DNA of 41,966 bases from Streptomyces sp. WM6378 (GTDB taxonomy: Bacteria; Actinomycetota; Actinomycetes; Streptomycetales; Streptomycetaceae): positions 1-41,966 of the forward strand of contig NZ_LGDD01000330.1 in assembly GCF_001279695.1 (NCBI RefSeq), read 5' to 3'. Of this stretch, positions 1-8,106 are shown one piece after another. The notes beneath the pieces are model-generated. The model was not told where the DNA came from and did not search any database. It saw only the letters and a list, made by a program, of their open reading frames with translations. The translations under genes were made by a program, and so were the position numbers. Each line of letters starts with the position of its first letter. Within the stretch, counting starts at the first letter, position 1.

Positions 1-1215
1 CCCCGCAGCCTCGCCCAGCTCCCCCCGCGCCAAGTTGCTCCGCATCCGTGCGGGGAACACCGACAGCTCCCCGCACAGCACCGCCGCCCCTCGCGCCGCA
101 CCCCCGCACAGTCGCAAGGCCTCCCGCAGTGGGGACCACTCCGCGTGCCACGCACCCGGGGGGCGTTCGTCCTCCGAGGCCATCGAGGCGTACAGGGTCG
201 ACACCAGCGCCGGTACTTGCCGGGCCGCCGAGGCCAGCAGCACGGACCGCACCGGGTTGCTCTTGTGCGGCATCGCGGAGGAGACCCCGCCCGTGCCCTC
301 GGCCGCCTCCCCCACCTCCGTGCGGGACAGCACCAGTACGTCCGCCGCCACCTTCCCCAGCGCCCCGGCGCAGAACGCCAGCGACCCGGCCAGATCCGCC
401 ACCGGCGTACGCAGCACGTGCCACGGCAACTCCGGTGCACGCAAGCCCAGTTCGGCGGCGAAGGCGTCCACCAGCGCCTCCCCCTCCATCCCGTACGCCT
501 CGAACGCCTCCAGCGTTCCCGCCGCGCCGCCCAGTTGTACGGGGAGGGTGGACCGGACCCGTACGACACGGTCGTGTGCGTCGAGGACCAGGGAGCGCCA
601 GCCCGCCGCCTTCAGGCCGAACGTCGTCGGGACCGCATGCTGGGTCAGGGTGCGGGCCGCCATCACGGTCGCCCGGTGCCGGTCGGCGAGGGTGGCCAGG
701 GTCGCGGCCGTCGCCGCCAGGTCGACCCCGATCAGGTCGAGGGTGCGGGCGGCGACCAGCATCAGCGCGGTGTCCAGGATGTCCTGGCTGGTGGCACCCC
801 GGTGGACGAACTCCTCACCCCCCGGCGAGAGTTCCGCCACCGCCGCCCTCAGGTCCGCCACGAGGGGGATCACCGGATTGCCGCCCGCCCCGGCCCGCAG
901 GGCCAGCCCCCGCGCGTCGAACCCGACGGAGCCCGCCGCCTTCGTGACGGCCTCCGCCGCCCGCCCCGGCACCGCCCCGATCTCCGCCTGCGCCCTGGTC
1001 AGCGCCGCCTCCGCGTCGAGCATCGCCCGCAGCACCGCCGCGTCACCGGTCGCCCCCTCGGCCGGGCTCCCCGCACTCACCGGGGTCAGCAGGCCGACAT
1101 CCCCGCCGCCACCGTACGAAGACGCGTCACGCGAAGGCACGTCACTCAAGGGCGCGTCACTGGAAGCCATGTCACGGGAAGTCATGCCGCTGAAAGGCGC
1201 GTCACTCGAAGGCAC
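1..1215 (-). CDS. pcaB: 3-carboxy-cis,cis-muconate cycloisomerase PcaB (partial, 3' end outside window)
   Basis: Fumarase/aspartase-superfamily lyase that cycloisomerises 3-carboxy-cis,cis-muconate to 4-carboxymuconolactone in the protocatechuate branch of the beta-ketoadipate pathway (cytoplasm). Read on the minus strand, the frame stays open to base 1. It contains the superfamily signature GGVSSAMPHKSNPV and an HRGATSQDILDT segment typical of the family. The best start is GTG at 1215, overlapping the pcaG stop (TGATGTG), which implies translational coupling. ATG codons at 1185 and 1170 are alternatives, and none of the three has a clear Shine-Dalgarno. Recognisable PcaB sequence begins only after about 35 residues of degenerate pentapeptide repeats (units such as VPSSD, MASSD, APLSD), encoded by a 15-bp tandem repeat. 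The C-terminus is cut off by the window edge. Family assignment is secure; the exact start is not. Confidence 0.9.
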   Translation of the reverse strand, partial: MPSSDAPFSGMTSRDMASSDAPLSDVPSRDASSYGGGGDVGLLTPVSAGSPAEGATGDAAVLRAMLDAEAALTRAQAEIGAVPGRAAEAVTKAAGSVGFDARGLALRAGAGGNPVIPLVADLRAAVAELSPGGEEFVHRGATSQDILDTALMLVAARTLDLIGVDLAATAATLATLADRHRATVMAARTLTQHAVPTTFGLKAAGWRSLVLDAHDRVVRVRSTLPVQLGGAAGTLEAFEAYGMEGEALVDAFAAELGLRAPELPWHVLRTPVADLAGSLAFCAGALGKVAADVLVLSRTEVGEAAEGTGGVSSAMPHKSNPVRSVLLASAARQVPALVSTLYASMASEDERPPGAWHAEWSPLREALRLCGGAARGAAVLCGELSVFPARMRSNLARGELGEAAG

Positions 1216-1220
1216 ATCAC
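1111..1220. repeat. 15-bp tandem repeat at the pcaG/pcaB junction
   Basis: About seven degenerate copies of a 15-bp unit, roughly GTCACKSGAAGGCRC on the plus strand, run head to tail. In the pcaB frame they encode pentapeptides of the form [AVM]-[PST]-x-[SR]-[DG], residues 1-35 from the GTG start. The period of exactly five codons keeps the frame open in any copy number. Confidence 0.75.
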
Positions 1221-1795
1221 TGGAAGTCAAGGAAAACCGTCTCCCTCTCCCCCTGCAAGTGGATGTCGAAGCGGAAGAGCCCGGCTCGCTCGCCCTCCCG
1301 CCGGGCCAGCATCGTCTCCCCCCGCTCCCCCGCAAGCCCCTTCAACTCCCCTTCCCCGACCAGCCCTTCGACGTACGCCCGGGTGAAGAGGTGGCGCGAC
1401 AGGCCCCGTGCGAACAGGCACACCGCGAGGTAGGGCGCGGCCGGCGGCGGGGGCAGGGTGCGTACCGACCAGTGGCCGTCCGCGCCCGTCGCCACCCTGC
1501 CGAAGCCCGTGAAGCCGATGCCGTCCCGGCCGAGGAAGGCCCCGCTCGCCGGATCCCGGCGCCACGAGCCGGCCCCGTCCGTGCGGGACCCGTCGGGCGC
1601 GGCCTGCCAGAATTCCAGGAGCGCGTCCGGCACCGGCTCCCCGTGCCCGTCGTACACGTACCCGTGGACAGTGATCGAGGCCGGATGCCCGGTCGGCGCG
1701 ATCTCCCCGCCGCCGGGGAAGGGGAGGGCGTAGCCGTGAAAGGGGCCGACCGTCTGCGAGGGGGTCGGGTCAAGTCCGATCGGCTCCGGCATCAC
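1217..1795 (-). CDS. pcaG: Protocatechuate 3,4-dioxygenase alpha subunit PcaG
   Basis: Alpha subunit of the intradiol ring-cleaving dioxygenase that converts protocatechuate plus O2 to 3-carboxy-cis,cis-muconate. The 192 residues match the family's usual size. The N-terminus has the family stretch TPSQTVGPFHGYALPF, followed by a beta-sandwich with VHGYVYDGHGEPVPDALLEFWQ. The alpha chain lacks the four Fe(III) ligands, as expected, because these come from PcaH. The start at 1795 overlaps the pcaH stop by four bases (ATGA), and the pcaB start overlaps its own stop, so the chain is part of a tightly coupled operon. Alpha and beta subunits are expected to be made in equal amounts through this coupling. 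Confidence 0.95.
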   Translation of the reverse strand: MMPEPIGLDPTPSQTVGPFHGYALPFPGGGEIAPTGHPASITVHGYVYDGHGEPVPDALLEFWQAAPDGSRTDGAGSWRRDPASGAFLGRDGIGFTGFGRVATGADGHWSVRTLPPPPAAPYLAVCLFARGLSRHLFTRAYVEGLVGEGELKGLAGERGETMLARREGERAGLFRFDIHLQGERETVFLDFQ

Positions 1796-2510
1796 GCGGT
1801 CACCTCCGGGTCGGGGAGCGTCGCGGCCGGGCCGTCGAGCACGATGTCCCAGCGGTAGCCCAACGCCCAGTTACGGATGGACAGCTCGGGGTCGTACGCC
1901 GCCACGAGCCGGTTCCGCGCCGCCTGGTCGGTGACCGTGTGCAGGATCGGGTCGTACGCCAGGAGCGGGTCGCCCGGGAAGTACATCTGGGTGACCAGGC
2001 GCTGGGTGAACGCCCGGCCGAAGAGCGAGAAGTGGATGTGTGCCGGACGCCACGCGTTCTCGTCGTTGCCCCAGGGGTACGCCCCCGGCTTGATCGTCGT
2101 GAACGCGTACCTCCCCTCGGCATCCGTGAGACACCGGCCCGCCCCGGTGAAGTGCGGGTCGAGCGGGGCAGCGTGCTGGTCGCGTCGGTGGGCGTAGCGA
2201 CCGGACGCGTTCGCCTGCCAGATCTCCACGAGCTGGCCCCGGACGGGATGGCCCGAGCGGTCGACCACCCTCCCCGACACCGTGATCCGCTCTCCGTGCG
2301 GGTCTCCCACGTGCTGGCGGGTCAGGTCCGCGTCGAGCGGCGTGACCTCGGTGGCGCCGAACACCGGGCCGTACAGCTCCACCGCCTCCGGGTCCCCGCC
2401 CACGGAGACCGGCGCCCGCAACGGTTCGCGCAACGCGCCACTGCGGTACGGGCCCACCACACCTCGTGCGGGCACCTCCTCGACCATGCCGACCTGCCCT
2501 TGAGTGAGCG

Positions 2511-2514
<4 letters not shown>
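1792..2514 (-). CDS. pcaH: Protocatechuate 3,4-dioxygenase beta subunit PcaH
   Basis: Catalytic iron-binding subunit of protocatechuate 3,4-dioxygenase, 240 residues. The four Fe(III) ligands can be placed as Tyr107 (in [11 protein letters not shown]), Tyr146 (in KPGAYPWGN), and His159 and His161 (in WRPAHIHFS). Their spacings of 39, 13 and 2 residues equal those of the Pseudomonas enzyme (Tyr408, Tyr447, His460, His462), so the site looks intact. The gene overlaps pcaJ upstream and pcaG downstream by four bases each. In the pca clusters I recall from other streptomycetes, pcaF lies between pcaJ and pcaH; here the two genes overlap directly. Confidence 0.96.
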
Positions 2515-3232
<718 letters not shown>

Positions 3233-3236
<4 letters not shown>

Positions 3237-4021
3237 CGGCGCTCCTCCACCCGTACCGTGCGTTTCTCAATTCCCTTGCCCACAGCCTGAGTTGGCGTCA
3301 AGGGCAGGACCCTCTGCACGAACACCCCCGGCACGTGCACCGCGTCCGGGTCCAGCTCGCCCGCCTCCACGAGGTGTTCGACCTCGGCCACCGTGACCCG
3401 GCCGGCCATCGCCGCGAGCGGGTTGAAATTGCGGGCCGCGCGGCGGAAGACCAGGTTTCCGTGCCGGTCGCCCTTCCAGGCCCGTACGAGGGCGAAGTCC
3501 GTGGTGATGCCGTGTTCCAGGACGTGCTCGCGCCCGCCGAACTCGCGCACCTCCTTGGGCAGTGAGGCCACGGCCACCTCGCCCCCGGCGCCGTACCGCA
3601 GCGGCAGCCCGCCCTCGGCGACCTGGGTGCCGACGCCCGCCGGGGTGTAGAACGCGGGGATGCCGCAGCCGCCCGCCCGCAGGCGCTCGGCGAGGGTGCC
3701 CTGCGGGACCAGCTCCACCTCCAGCTCACCGCCCAGGTACTGGCGGGCGAACTCCTTGTTGGTGCCGATGTAGGAGCCGGTCACCCGGGCGATGCGGCCG
3801 GCCGCGAGCAGCACGCCGAGGCCGCCGCCGTCCACCCCGCAGTTGTTGGAGACCACGCTCAACTCGGTGGCGCCCTGCGCGTACAGGGCGGCTATCAGCA
3901 CGTTCGGCACCCCGCTGAGGCCGAAGCCGCCGACCGCGAGGGAGGCCGCGTCGGGGATGTCGGCCACCGCGTCGGCGGGGACCCGTACGACCTTGTCCAT
4001 TCTGTCCATGGAAACGCCCAC
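3233..4021 (-). CDS. pcaI: 3-oxoadipate CoA-transferase subunit A PcaI
   Basis: Alpha subunit of the 3-oxoadipate CoA-transferase and the first gene of the minus-strand pca operon. It shows the glycine-rich family segment [11 protein letters not shown] (about residues 31-41), then [10 protein letters not shown] and [10 protein letters not shown], all typical of class I CoA-transferase A subunits. The longest frame starts at GTG 4021; an internal ATG at 4009 (MDRMDK) would also give a normal N-terminus. Neither has a strong Shine-Dalgarno. The stop overlaps pcaJ by four bases, consistent with a heteromer made at one-to-one ratio. Transcription should start in the 190-bp region shared with the divergent IclR-type gene. 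Confidence 0.94.
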
Positions 4022-4212
4022 GCCCGTTCTCGCTCGGCAACTGCCCGTGGAGCTCTCGTTATGTGTTCGCCAGATGAACTAGAGTTCAGAATCGCGCTCG
4101 CCCCGAGTGTGCGTTCAGCCGGCGCACGCGTCAACACCCCGTGCCTCGATCCCCGCGTCTCGACTCCCATGACTCAATCCCCGTGCCCCAACTCCCCACC
4201 CTCGGAGGCCAC
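4022..4212. promoter_or_regulatory. Divergent promoter region between pcaI and the IclR-type regulator
   Basis: This 191-bp region must hold promoters for both the pca operon and the regulator. It contains a perfect inverted repeat TGAACT-AG-AGTTCA at 4075-4088. A further GTTC half-site at 4065-4068 gives the series GTTC-N7-GAAC-N4-GTTC. A short palindrome of this size is a reasonable IclR-family operator, but the assignment to the neighbouring regulator is inference. A Shine-Dalgarno GGAGG at 4204-4208 serves the regulator start. Confidence 0.55.
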
Positions 4213-5874
4213 ATGAGCACCGCCCCGGCCGAAGCCGTCGGCCCGCTGATGCGCGGGGTCGCCGTGCTGCGCGCGCTCAGTGACGCCGATGGACGGCTCA
4301 GCCTCGGCGAGCTGGTACGGGTGACCGGGCTCGCCCGCTCCACCGTCGACCGGGTCGCCGCGACGCTCGCCCGCATGGGATACCTGCGCCTCGACGGGCC
4401 CACCGCGACGCTCGCCCCGCGCCTGATGGAGCTCGCCAACGCCTACCTCGGCGCCCTCCGGCTGCCCGCCCTGCTCGGCCCGTACGCGGTCCAACTGGCC
4501 GAGGAACTGGATGAGTCGGTGTCCCTGGCCGTACCCGACGGCGACGGCATCCGCTTCGTCCACCAGAGCACCCGGCGCCGAGCGATGTCCCTCACCTTCC
4601 GCATCGGCGACCTCCTCCCGGCCGAACGCACCGCGCCGGGCCTCCTGTTCGCCGCGCACTGGAGGCCCGAGCAGTGGCAGGCCTGGCACCACCGACGCGC
4701 GGCCGACCCGGCGGGCCTCGCCTTCCCCGCCGCCCCGCCCGCCGAAGCCGGAGCCGAAGCCGGAACCGCGGCCGACGATTTCGAGGAGCGCGCCGAAGCG
4801 GCCCGCACCGCGAGCTGGGCGAGCGACGACCAGCTCATCGAGCCGGGCCTCATCGCCGTGGCCGCGCCGCTCCGCGACCCGGCGGGCACCCCGGTCTGCG
4901 CCGTCAGCGTGGTCAGCCACACCAGCCGCCACAGCGCGGCATCGCTGCCAAAGGCCGTGCTGCCCCGCCTGCGAGCCGCCGCCTCGGCGATGGAGGCCGA
5001 GCTGGCCCGCGACCACGCCCCCGCGCTCGACACCGCGCCGGCGCGGCCCCACGCGCTCGCCGCCTGGACCTCGGCCTCGAAGCAGGAGCTCGGCTCGGAG
5101 TTCGTCGAATCGCTGGCCCGCGGCCTGACCGTGCTGACCGCGTTCGGCGCCGACCGGGCCGAGCTCACGCTCAGCGCGGTCGCCGAGGCCACCGGCCTCG
5201 CCCGCGCCACCGCCCGGCGCGCCCTGATCACCCTGGATCACCTGGGCCTGGTCGCCACCGAGGGCCGCGCCTTCCGCCTCACCCCGCGCGTCCTGGCGCT
5301 CGGCTGCCCGCCCCTGTCCCGTACGACGCTGTCCGACATCGCAGCGCCGCACCTGGCCGCCCTGGTGCGCACCGTGCACGACTCGGCGTCGCTCGCGGTG
5401 CTCGACGGCGACGCCATCCAGTACACGGCCCGGGTCTCCACCACCCGGATCATGAGCGTCAACATCACCCTGGGCACCCGCTTCCCCGCGTACGCGGCCT
5501 CGATGGGCCGGGTACTGCTCGCCGATCTGGACGCCGGGGAGCGCACGGCCCGGCTCGGCCGTGCGGAGCCGGCGGCGCTCACTCCGCACACGGTCACCTC
5601 CCCGGCCGCGCTGGCCTCGGTCCTGGAACGGGTGGCGGACCAGGGGTACGCGCTGGTCGACGAGGAGTTGGAGGAGGGGCTGCGCTCGATCGCCGTGCCC
5701 GTGCGGGACGCCGGGGGGCGGGCGGTGGCGGCCGTGAACGTGGCCATGCACACCACGCGGCGCACCGTGCCGGAGTGCCTCGCCGAGGTGCTGCCCGAGC
5801 TGCGCGCCACGGCCGCGGCCATCGAGGCCGACCTGCACGTGGTCAGCCGTTTCTGCCGCACGCCGCTGTCGTAA
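4213..5874 (+). CDS. Tandem-duplicated IclR-family transcriptional regulator, probable pca regulator
   Basis: A 553-residue protein made of two complete IclR units; family members are usually ~250 residues. Unit 1 has a winged HTH at about residues 10-70 (LSLGELVRVTGLARSTVDRV) and an effector domain at ~75-270 (ESVSLAVPDGDGIRFVHQ). Unit 2 has an HTH at ~300-370 (LTLSAVAEATGLARATARRA) and an effector domain at ~375-545 (DSASLAVLDGDAIQYTAR, ending SIAVPVRDAGGRAVAAVNV). The ATG at 4213 is preceded by GGAGG five bases upstream; an upstream in-frame ATG at 4141 has no such signal. Divergence from pcaI suggests it senses protocatechuate or beta-ketoadipate and controls the pca operon (inference). 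Unit 1's effector domain carries an Ala/Glu-rich insertion near residues 165-205. Confidence 0.9.
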   Translation: MSTAPAEAVGPLMRGVAVLRALSDADGRLSLGELVRVTGLARSTVDRVAATLARMGYLRLDGPTATLAPRLMELANAYLGALRLPALLGPYAVQLAEELDESVSLAVPDGDGIRFVHQSTRRRAMSLTFRIGDLLPAERTAPGLLFAAHWRPEQWQAWHHRRAADPAGLAFPAAPPAEAGAEAGTAADDFEERAEAARTASWASDDQLIEPGLIAVAAPLRDPAGTPVCAVSVVSHTSRHSAASLPKAVLPRLRAAASAMEAELARDHAPALDTAPARPHALAAWTSASKQELGSEFVESLARGLTVLTAFGADRAELTLSAVAEATGLARATARRALITLDHLGLVATEGRAFRLTPRVLALGCPPLSRTTLSDIAAPHLAALVRTVHDSASLAVLDGDAIQYTARVSTTRIMSVNITLGTRFPAYAASMGRVLLADLDAGERTARLGRAEPAALTPHTVTSPAALASVLERVADQGYALVDEELEEGLRSIAVPVRDAGGRAVAAVNVAMHTTRRTVPECLAEVLPELRATAAAIEADLHVVSRFCRTPLS

Positions 5875-6080
5875 CCGGCACCTCCCCTGGCCGGTACCGG
5901 CACCGTCCGAGTGGGCACCCGGCGGCCCCGGATCCTGATCGGGACGCATTTGTCACCTTGAGCGACAGCACTTTCCCTCTAATCGGTTAATTCGGGCGAA
6001 GCCGGACATGTTCATGACGGCATTCGGGGATACAGGGCTAGTCCGCCCCAGCCTGTCCCTGACACACCGGAGTACGCCTC
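5875..6080. other. Intergenic region upstream of the P450 relic and rppA
   Basis: 206 bp with no gene. An AT-richer patch at 5950-5995 contains TTGAGC (5958-5963) and, 16 bases on, TAATCG (5980-5985), followed by GGTTAATT. This could be a promoter for the relic/rppA transcript, but the match is weak. No convincing terminator for the IclR-type gene was seen. Confidence 0.35.
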
Positions 6081-6327
6081 GTGGAGACCACAGAGCCCGT
6101 GTGGAGCTGCCCCTTCGGCTACGCCGATGCGCTCGCACGCGGCTCGCGGCTCCAGCGGACGCCGGCCGAGGAGCCGGTTCGTGCGGGTCCGGATGGCGTA
6201 GGGCGAGGGCGAGGCCCGGCTGGTCACCCGCGTCCCCGGAATCCGGGCGGTGGGCGCCGCCGCCGGCGTGCCGTGGCACACCCACTCCATCCGGCGGCAG
6301 GCTCTCCGCCTGCCGGTCGCCTGGTGA
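6081..6327 (+). pseudogene. Internally deleted cytochrome P450 relic upstream of rppA
   Basis: From GTG 6081 the frame reads METTEPVWSCPFGYADALA then LQRTPAEEPV, the N-terminus of an actinobacterial P450. At 6180 one extra base breaks the frame. After it the sequence reads VRVRMA, a TAG at 6199-6201 where a Tyr codon is expected, then GEGEARLVTRVPGIRAV, matching the usual GEGEAWLVTRYADVRAV. In the same frame it runs directly into GVPWHTHSIRRQALRLPVAW and a TGA at 6325-6327, which resembles the extreme P450 C-terminus (VPxxxGSLIRGPxALPVxW). About 300 or more internal codons, including the haem-Cys region, are missing. P450 genes of the CYP158 type commonly neighbour rppA. The protein cannot be functional. 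Confidence 0.75.
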
Positions 6328-6356
6328 CCAACCACCCGTCAACGAAGGGAAGTTAG

Positions 6357-7448
6357 ATGGCAACCCTGTGCCGACCGGCGGTCGCCGTGCCCGACCACGT
6401 CATCACCCAGGAGCAGACCCTGGCGCTCGCCCGCGAGACCCACGCCGGGCACCCGCAGCGCGACCTCGTCCTGCGTCTCATCGAGAACACCGGCGTCAAG
6501 ACCCGCCACCTCGTCCAGCCCCTCGAAGACACCCTGACCCACCCCGGGTTCGAGTTCCGCAACCAGGTGTACGAGGCCGAGGCCAAGAGACGGGCGCCCG
6601 CGGTGGTGCGCGAGGCGCTCGCCCACGCCGGGGTCGAGCCCGCCGACATCGACCTGATCGTCTACGTGTCGTGCACGGGCTTCATGATGCCTTCGCTGAC
6701 CGCCTGGCTGATCAACACGATGGGCTTCCGCAACGACACCCGGCAGCTGCCCATCGCCCAGCTGGGCTGCGCGGCGGGCGGCGCCGCGATCAACCGCGCG
6801 CACGACTTCATCACGGCCTACCCGGGCTCCAACGTGCTGATCGTGTCGTGCGAGTTCTGCTCGCTGCTCTACCAGCCCACCGACATCGGCGTCGGCTCGC
6901 TGCTCTCCAACGGCCTCTTCGGAGACGCCCTCTCGTCCGCGGTGGTGCGCGGCGAGGGCGGCACCGGCATGCGGATCGAGCGCAACGGCTCGCACCTGGT
7001 GCCGGACACCGAGAACTGGATCTCGTACGCGGTGCGCGAGACGGGCTTCCACTTCCAGCTCGACAAGCGGGTCCCGGGCACCATGGAGATGCTCGCCCCT
7101 GCCCTCAAGTCCCTTGTGGCACAGCACAGTTGGGAGGTCGGCGCGCTCGACTTCTACATCATCCACGCGGGCGGCCCCCGCATCCTGGACGACCTGTGCC
7201 ACTTCCTGGAACTGGGTCCCGAGATGTTCCGCTTCAGCCGCACCACCCTCACCGAACGCGGCAACATCGCGAGCTCGGTGGTCTTCGACGCCCTGGCCCG
7301 CCTCTTCGACGAGGGCGGCATGGAAGACGGCGCCCGCGGCGTGATCGCGGGCTTCGGCCCGGGCATCACCGCGGAGATCGGCGTGGGCAGCTGGAAGGCG
7401 GGCCCGGACATGGACGACGAGCTCGACGCGATGGCCGCCCGGATCTGA
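6357..7448 (+). CDS. rppA: 1,3,6,8-tetrahydroxynaphthalene synthase, type III polyketide synthase RppA
   Basis: Homodimeric type III PKS that condenses five malonyl-CoA into 1,3,6,8-tetrahydroxynaphthalene, which oxidises to flaviolin. The 363 residues are typical. The catalytic triad falls at the standard positions: Cys138 (QLGCAAGG), His270 (FYIIHAGG) and Asn303 (TERGNIASS). Tyr224 (WISYAV) and Cys106 (VSCTGF), both noted in characterised RppA enzymes, are also present, and the GFGPG loop lies near residue 332. ATG 6357 follows the Shine-Dalgarno GAAGGGAAG. The P450 that would normally oxidise or couple the product is only a relic just upstream, so the likely end product is unmodified THN/flaviolin unless a P450 elsewhere acts (inference). 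Confidence 0.96.
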   Translation: MATLCRPAVAVPDHVITQEQTLALARETHAGHPQRDLVLRLIENTGVKTRHLVQPLEDTLTHPGFEFRNQVYEAEAKRRAPAVVREALAHAGVEPADIDLIVYVSCTGFMMPSLTAWLINTMGFRNDTRQLPIAQLGCAAGGAAINRAHDFITAYPGSNVLIVSCEFCSLLYQPTDIGVGSLLSNGLFGDALSSAVVRGEGGTGMRIERNGSHLVPDTENWISYAVRETGFHFQLDKRVPGTMEMLAPALKSLVAQHSWEVGALDFYIIHAGGPRILDDLCHFLELGPEMFRFSRTTLTERGNIASSVVFDALARLFDEGGMEDGARGVIAGFGPGITAEIGVGSWKAGPDMDDELDAMAARI

Positions 7449-7510
7449 ACTCCGGCCGTCTCCCGGCTCGTTGCCCGCTTCCCTTGCCCGCCGCTCGTTT
7501 CCCTACTCGT

Positions 7511-8023
7511 TTACTCGTTGACCAGCACGGGGACGGAGAGCACCGCGCTGGTCGGCGTGCCGGTCAGCGACGCCTTGGGCCGCACCTCGAAGTCGATGCC
7601 GGCGCCTTCGGCGGCCGGGGCGGGGGCGCCTGCATGGTCGTCGTGGCCCGCCTCCGCGTACTGGAACGAGCCGGTGCCGAGCAGCTTGCCGTCCGCGTCG
7701 TAGTAGGCGGCGCTCAGCTCCAGGGCGATCAGTTCGCTGACGTCCGAGGTGACGGCGAGGTGGCCGGTCACGGCGGATCCGGCGGCCAGGGCGCTGCCGG
7801 TGATCTTCACGCGGTCCGTGAACGGTCCCTGTTCCAGGCGCACTTCACCCTTCGCCAGCTTCCGGTACGCGGCGGGGGCGGCGGCCTGCTCGGGCGCCGC
7901 GAAGCTCACCGAGGGGACGGGGTCCGGGGCGTCCTCGGCCCCGCTCCCGCCGGATCCGCCGCCGCAGGCCGTGGCCAGGGCGAGCGCGAGGGCAGCCAGG
8001 ACGGCCGGGGCGATGCGTCTCAT
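7511..8023 (-). CDS. Putative secreted lipoprotein of unknown function
   Basis: A 170-residue protein with a lipoprotein signal: MRRIAPAVLA, a hydrophobic Ala/Leu stretch and a lipobox LATAC with Cys20 followed by a Gly/Ser linker. The mature part looks like a single beta-rich domain (VKITGSALAAGSAVTGHLAV, IALELSAAYYDADGKLLG), resembling a FxLYD or DUF4352-like extracellular domain; I do not recognise a specific family. ATG 8023 has a GGAG Shine-Dalgarno about ten bases upstream. The frame remains open upstream but enters antisense of the phosphatase and should not be used. It lies 83 bp downstream of the alkaline phosphatase on the same strand, so the two may be co-transcribed. It converges on rppA. 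Confidence 0.75.
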   Translation of the reverse strand: MRRIAPAVLAALALALATACGGGSGGSGAEDAPDPVPSVSFAAPEQAAAPAAYRKLAKGEVRLEQGPFTDRVKITGSALAAGSAVTGHLAVTSDVSELIALELSAAYYDADGKLLGTGSFQYAEAGHDDHAGAPAPAAEGAGIDFEVRPKASLTGTPTSAVLSVPVLVNE

Positions 8024-8106
8024 GGGTGGGTACTCCTGCTCCTGCGCGTACTGCGGTGAACGGGGCCGGGGGCGGCCTGCCCCCGGCCCCTCATCGACGG
8101 GCGGGG

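Noticed and set aside
35..1858. A 607-codon open frame on the plus strand across the pca genes, with several similar long frames opposite other genes (for example 4174-5949 minus and 26218-28554 plus)
   Set aside because: They are antisense shadows caused by very high G+C. Their translations are Arg/Pro/Ala-rich with no family similarity, while the opposite strand carries clear enzymes with catalytic residues.
7449..7510. CTCGTT-type short repeats between rppA and the lipoprotein gene
   Set aside because: Only 60 bp, irregular, and no hairpin or motif; too weak to call a feature.
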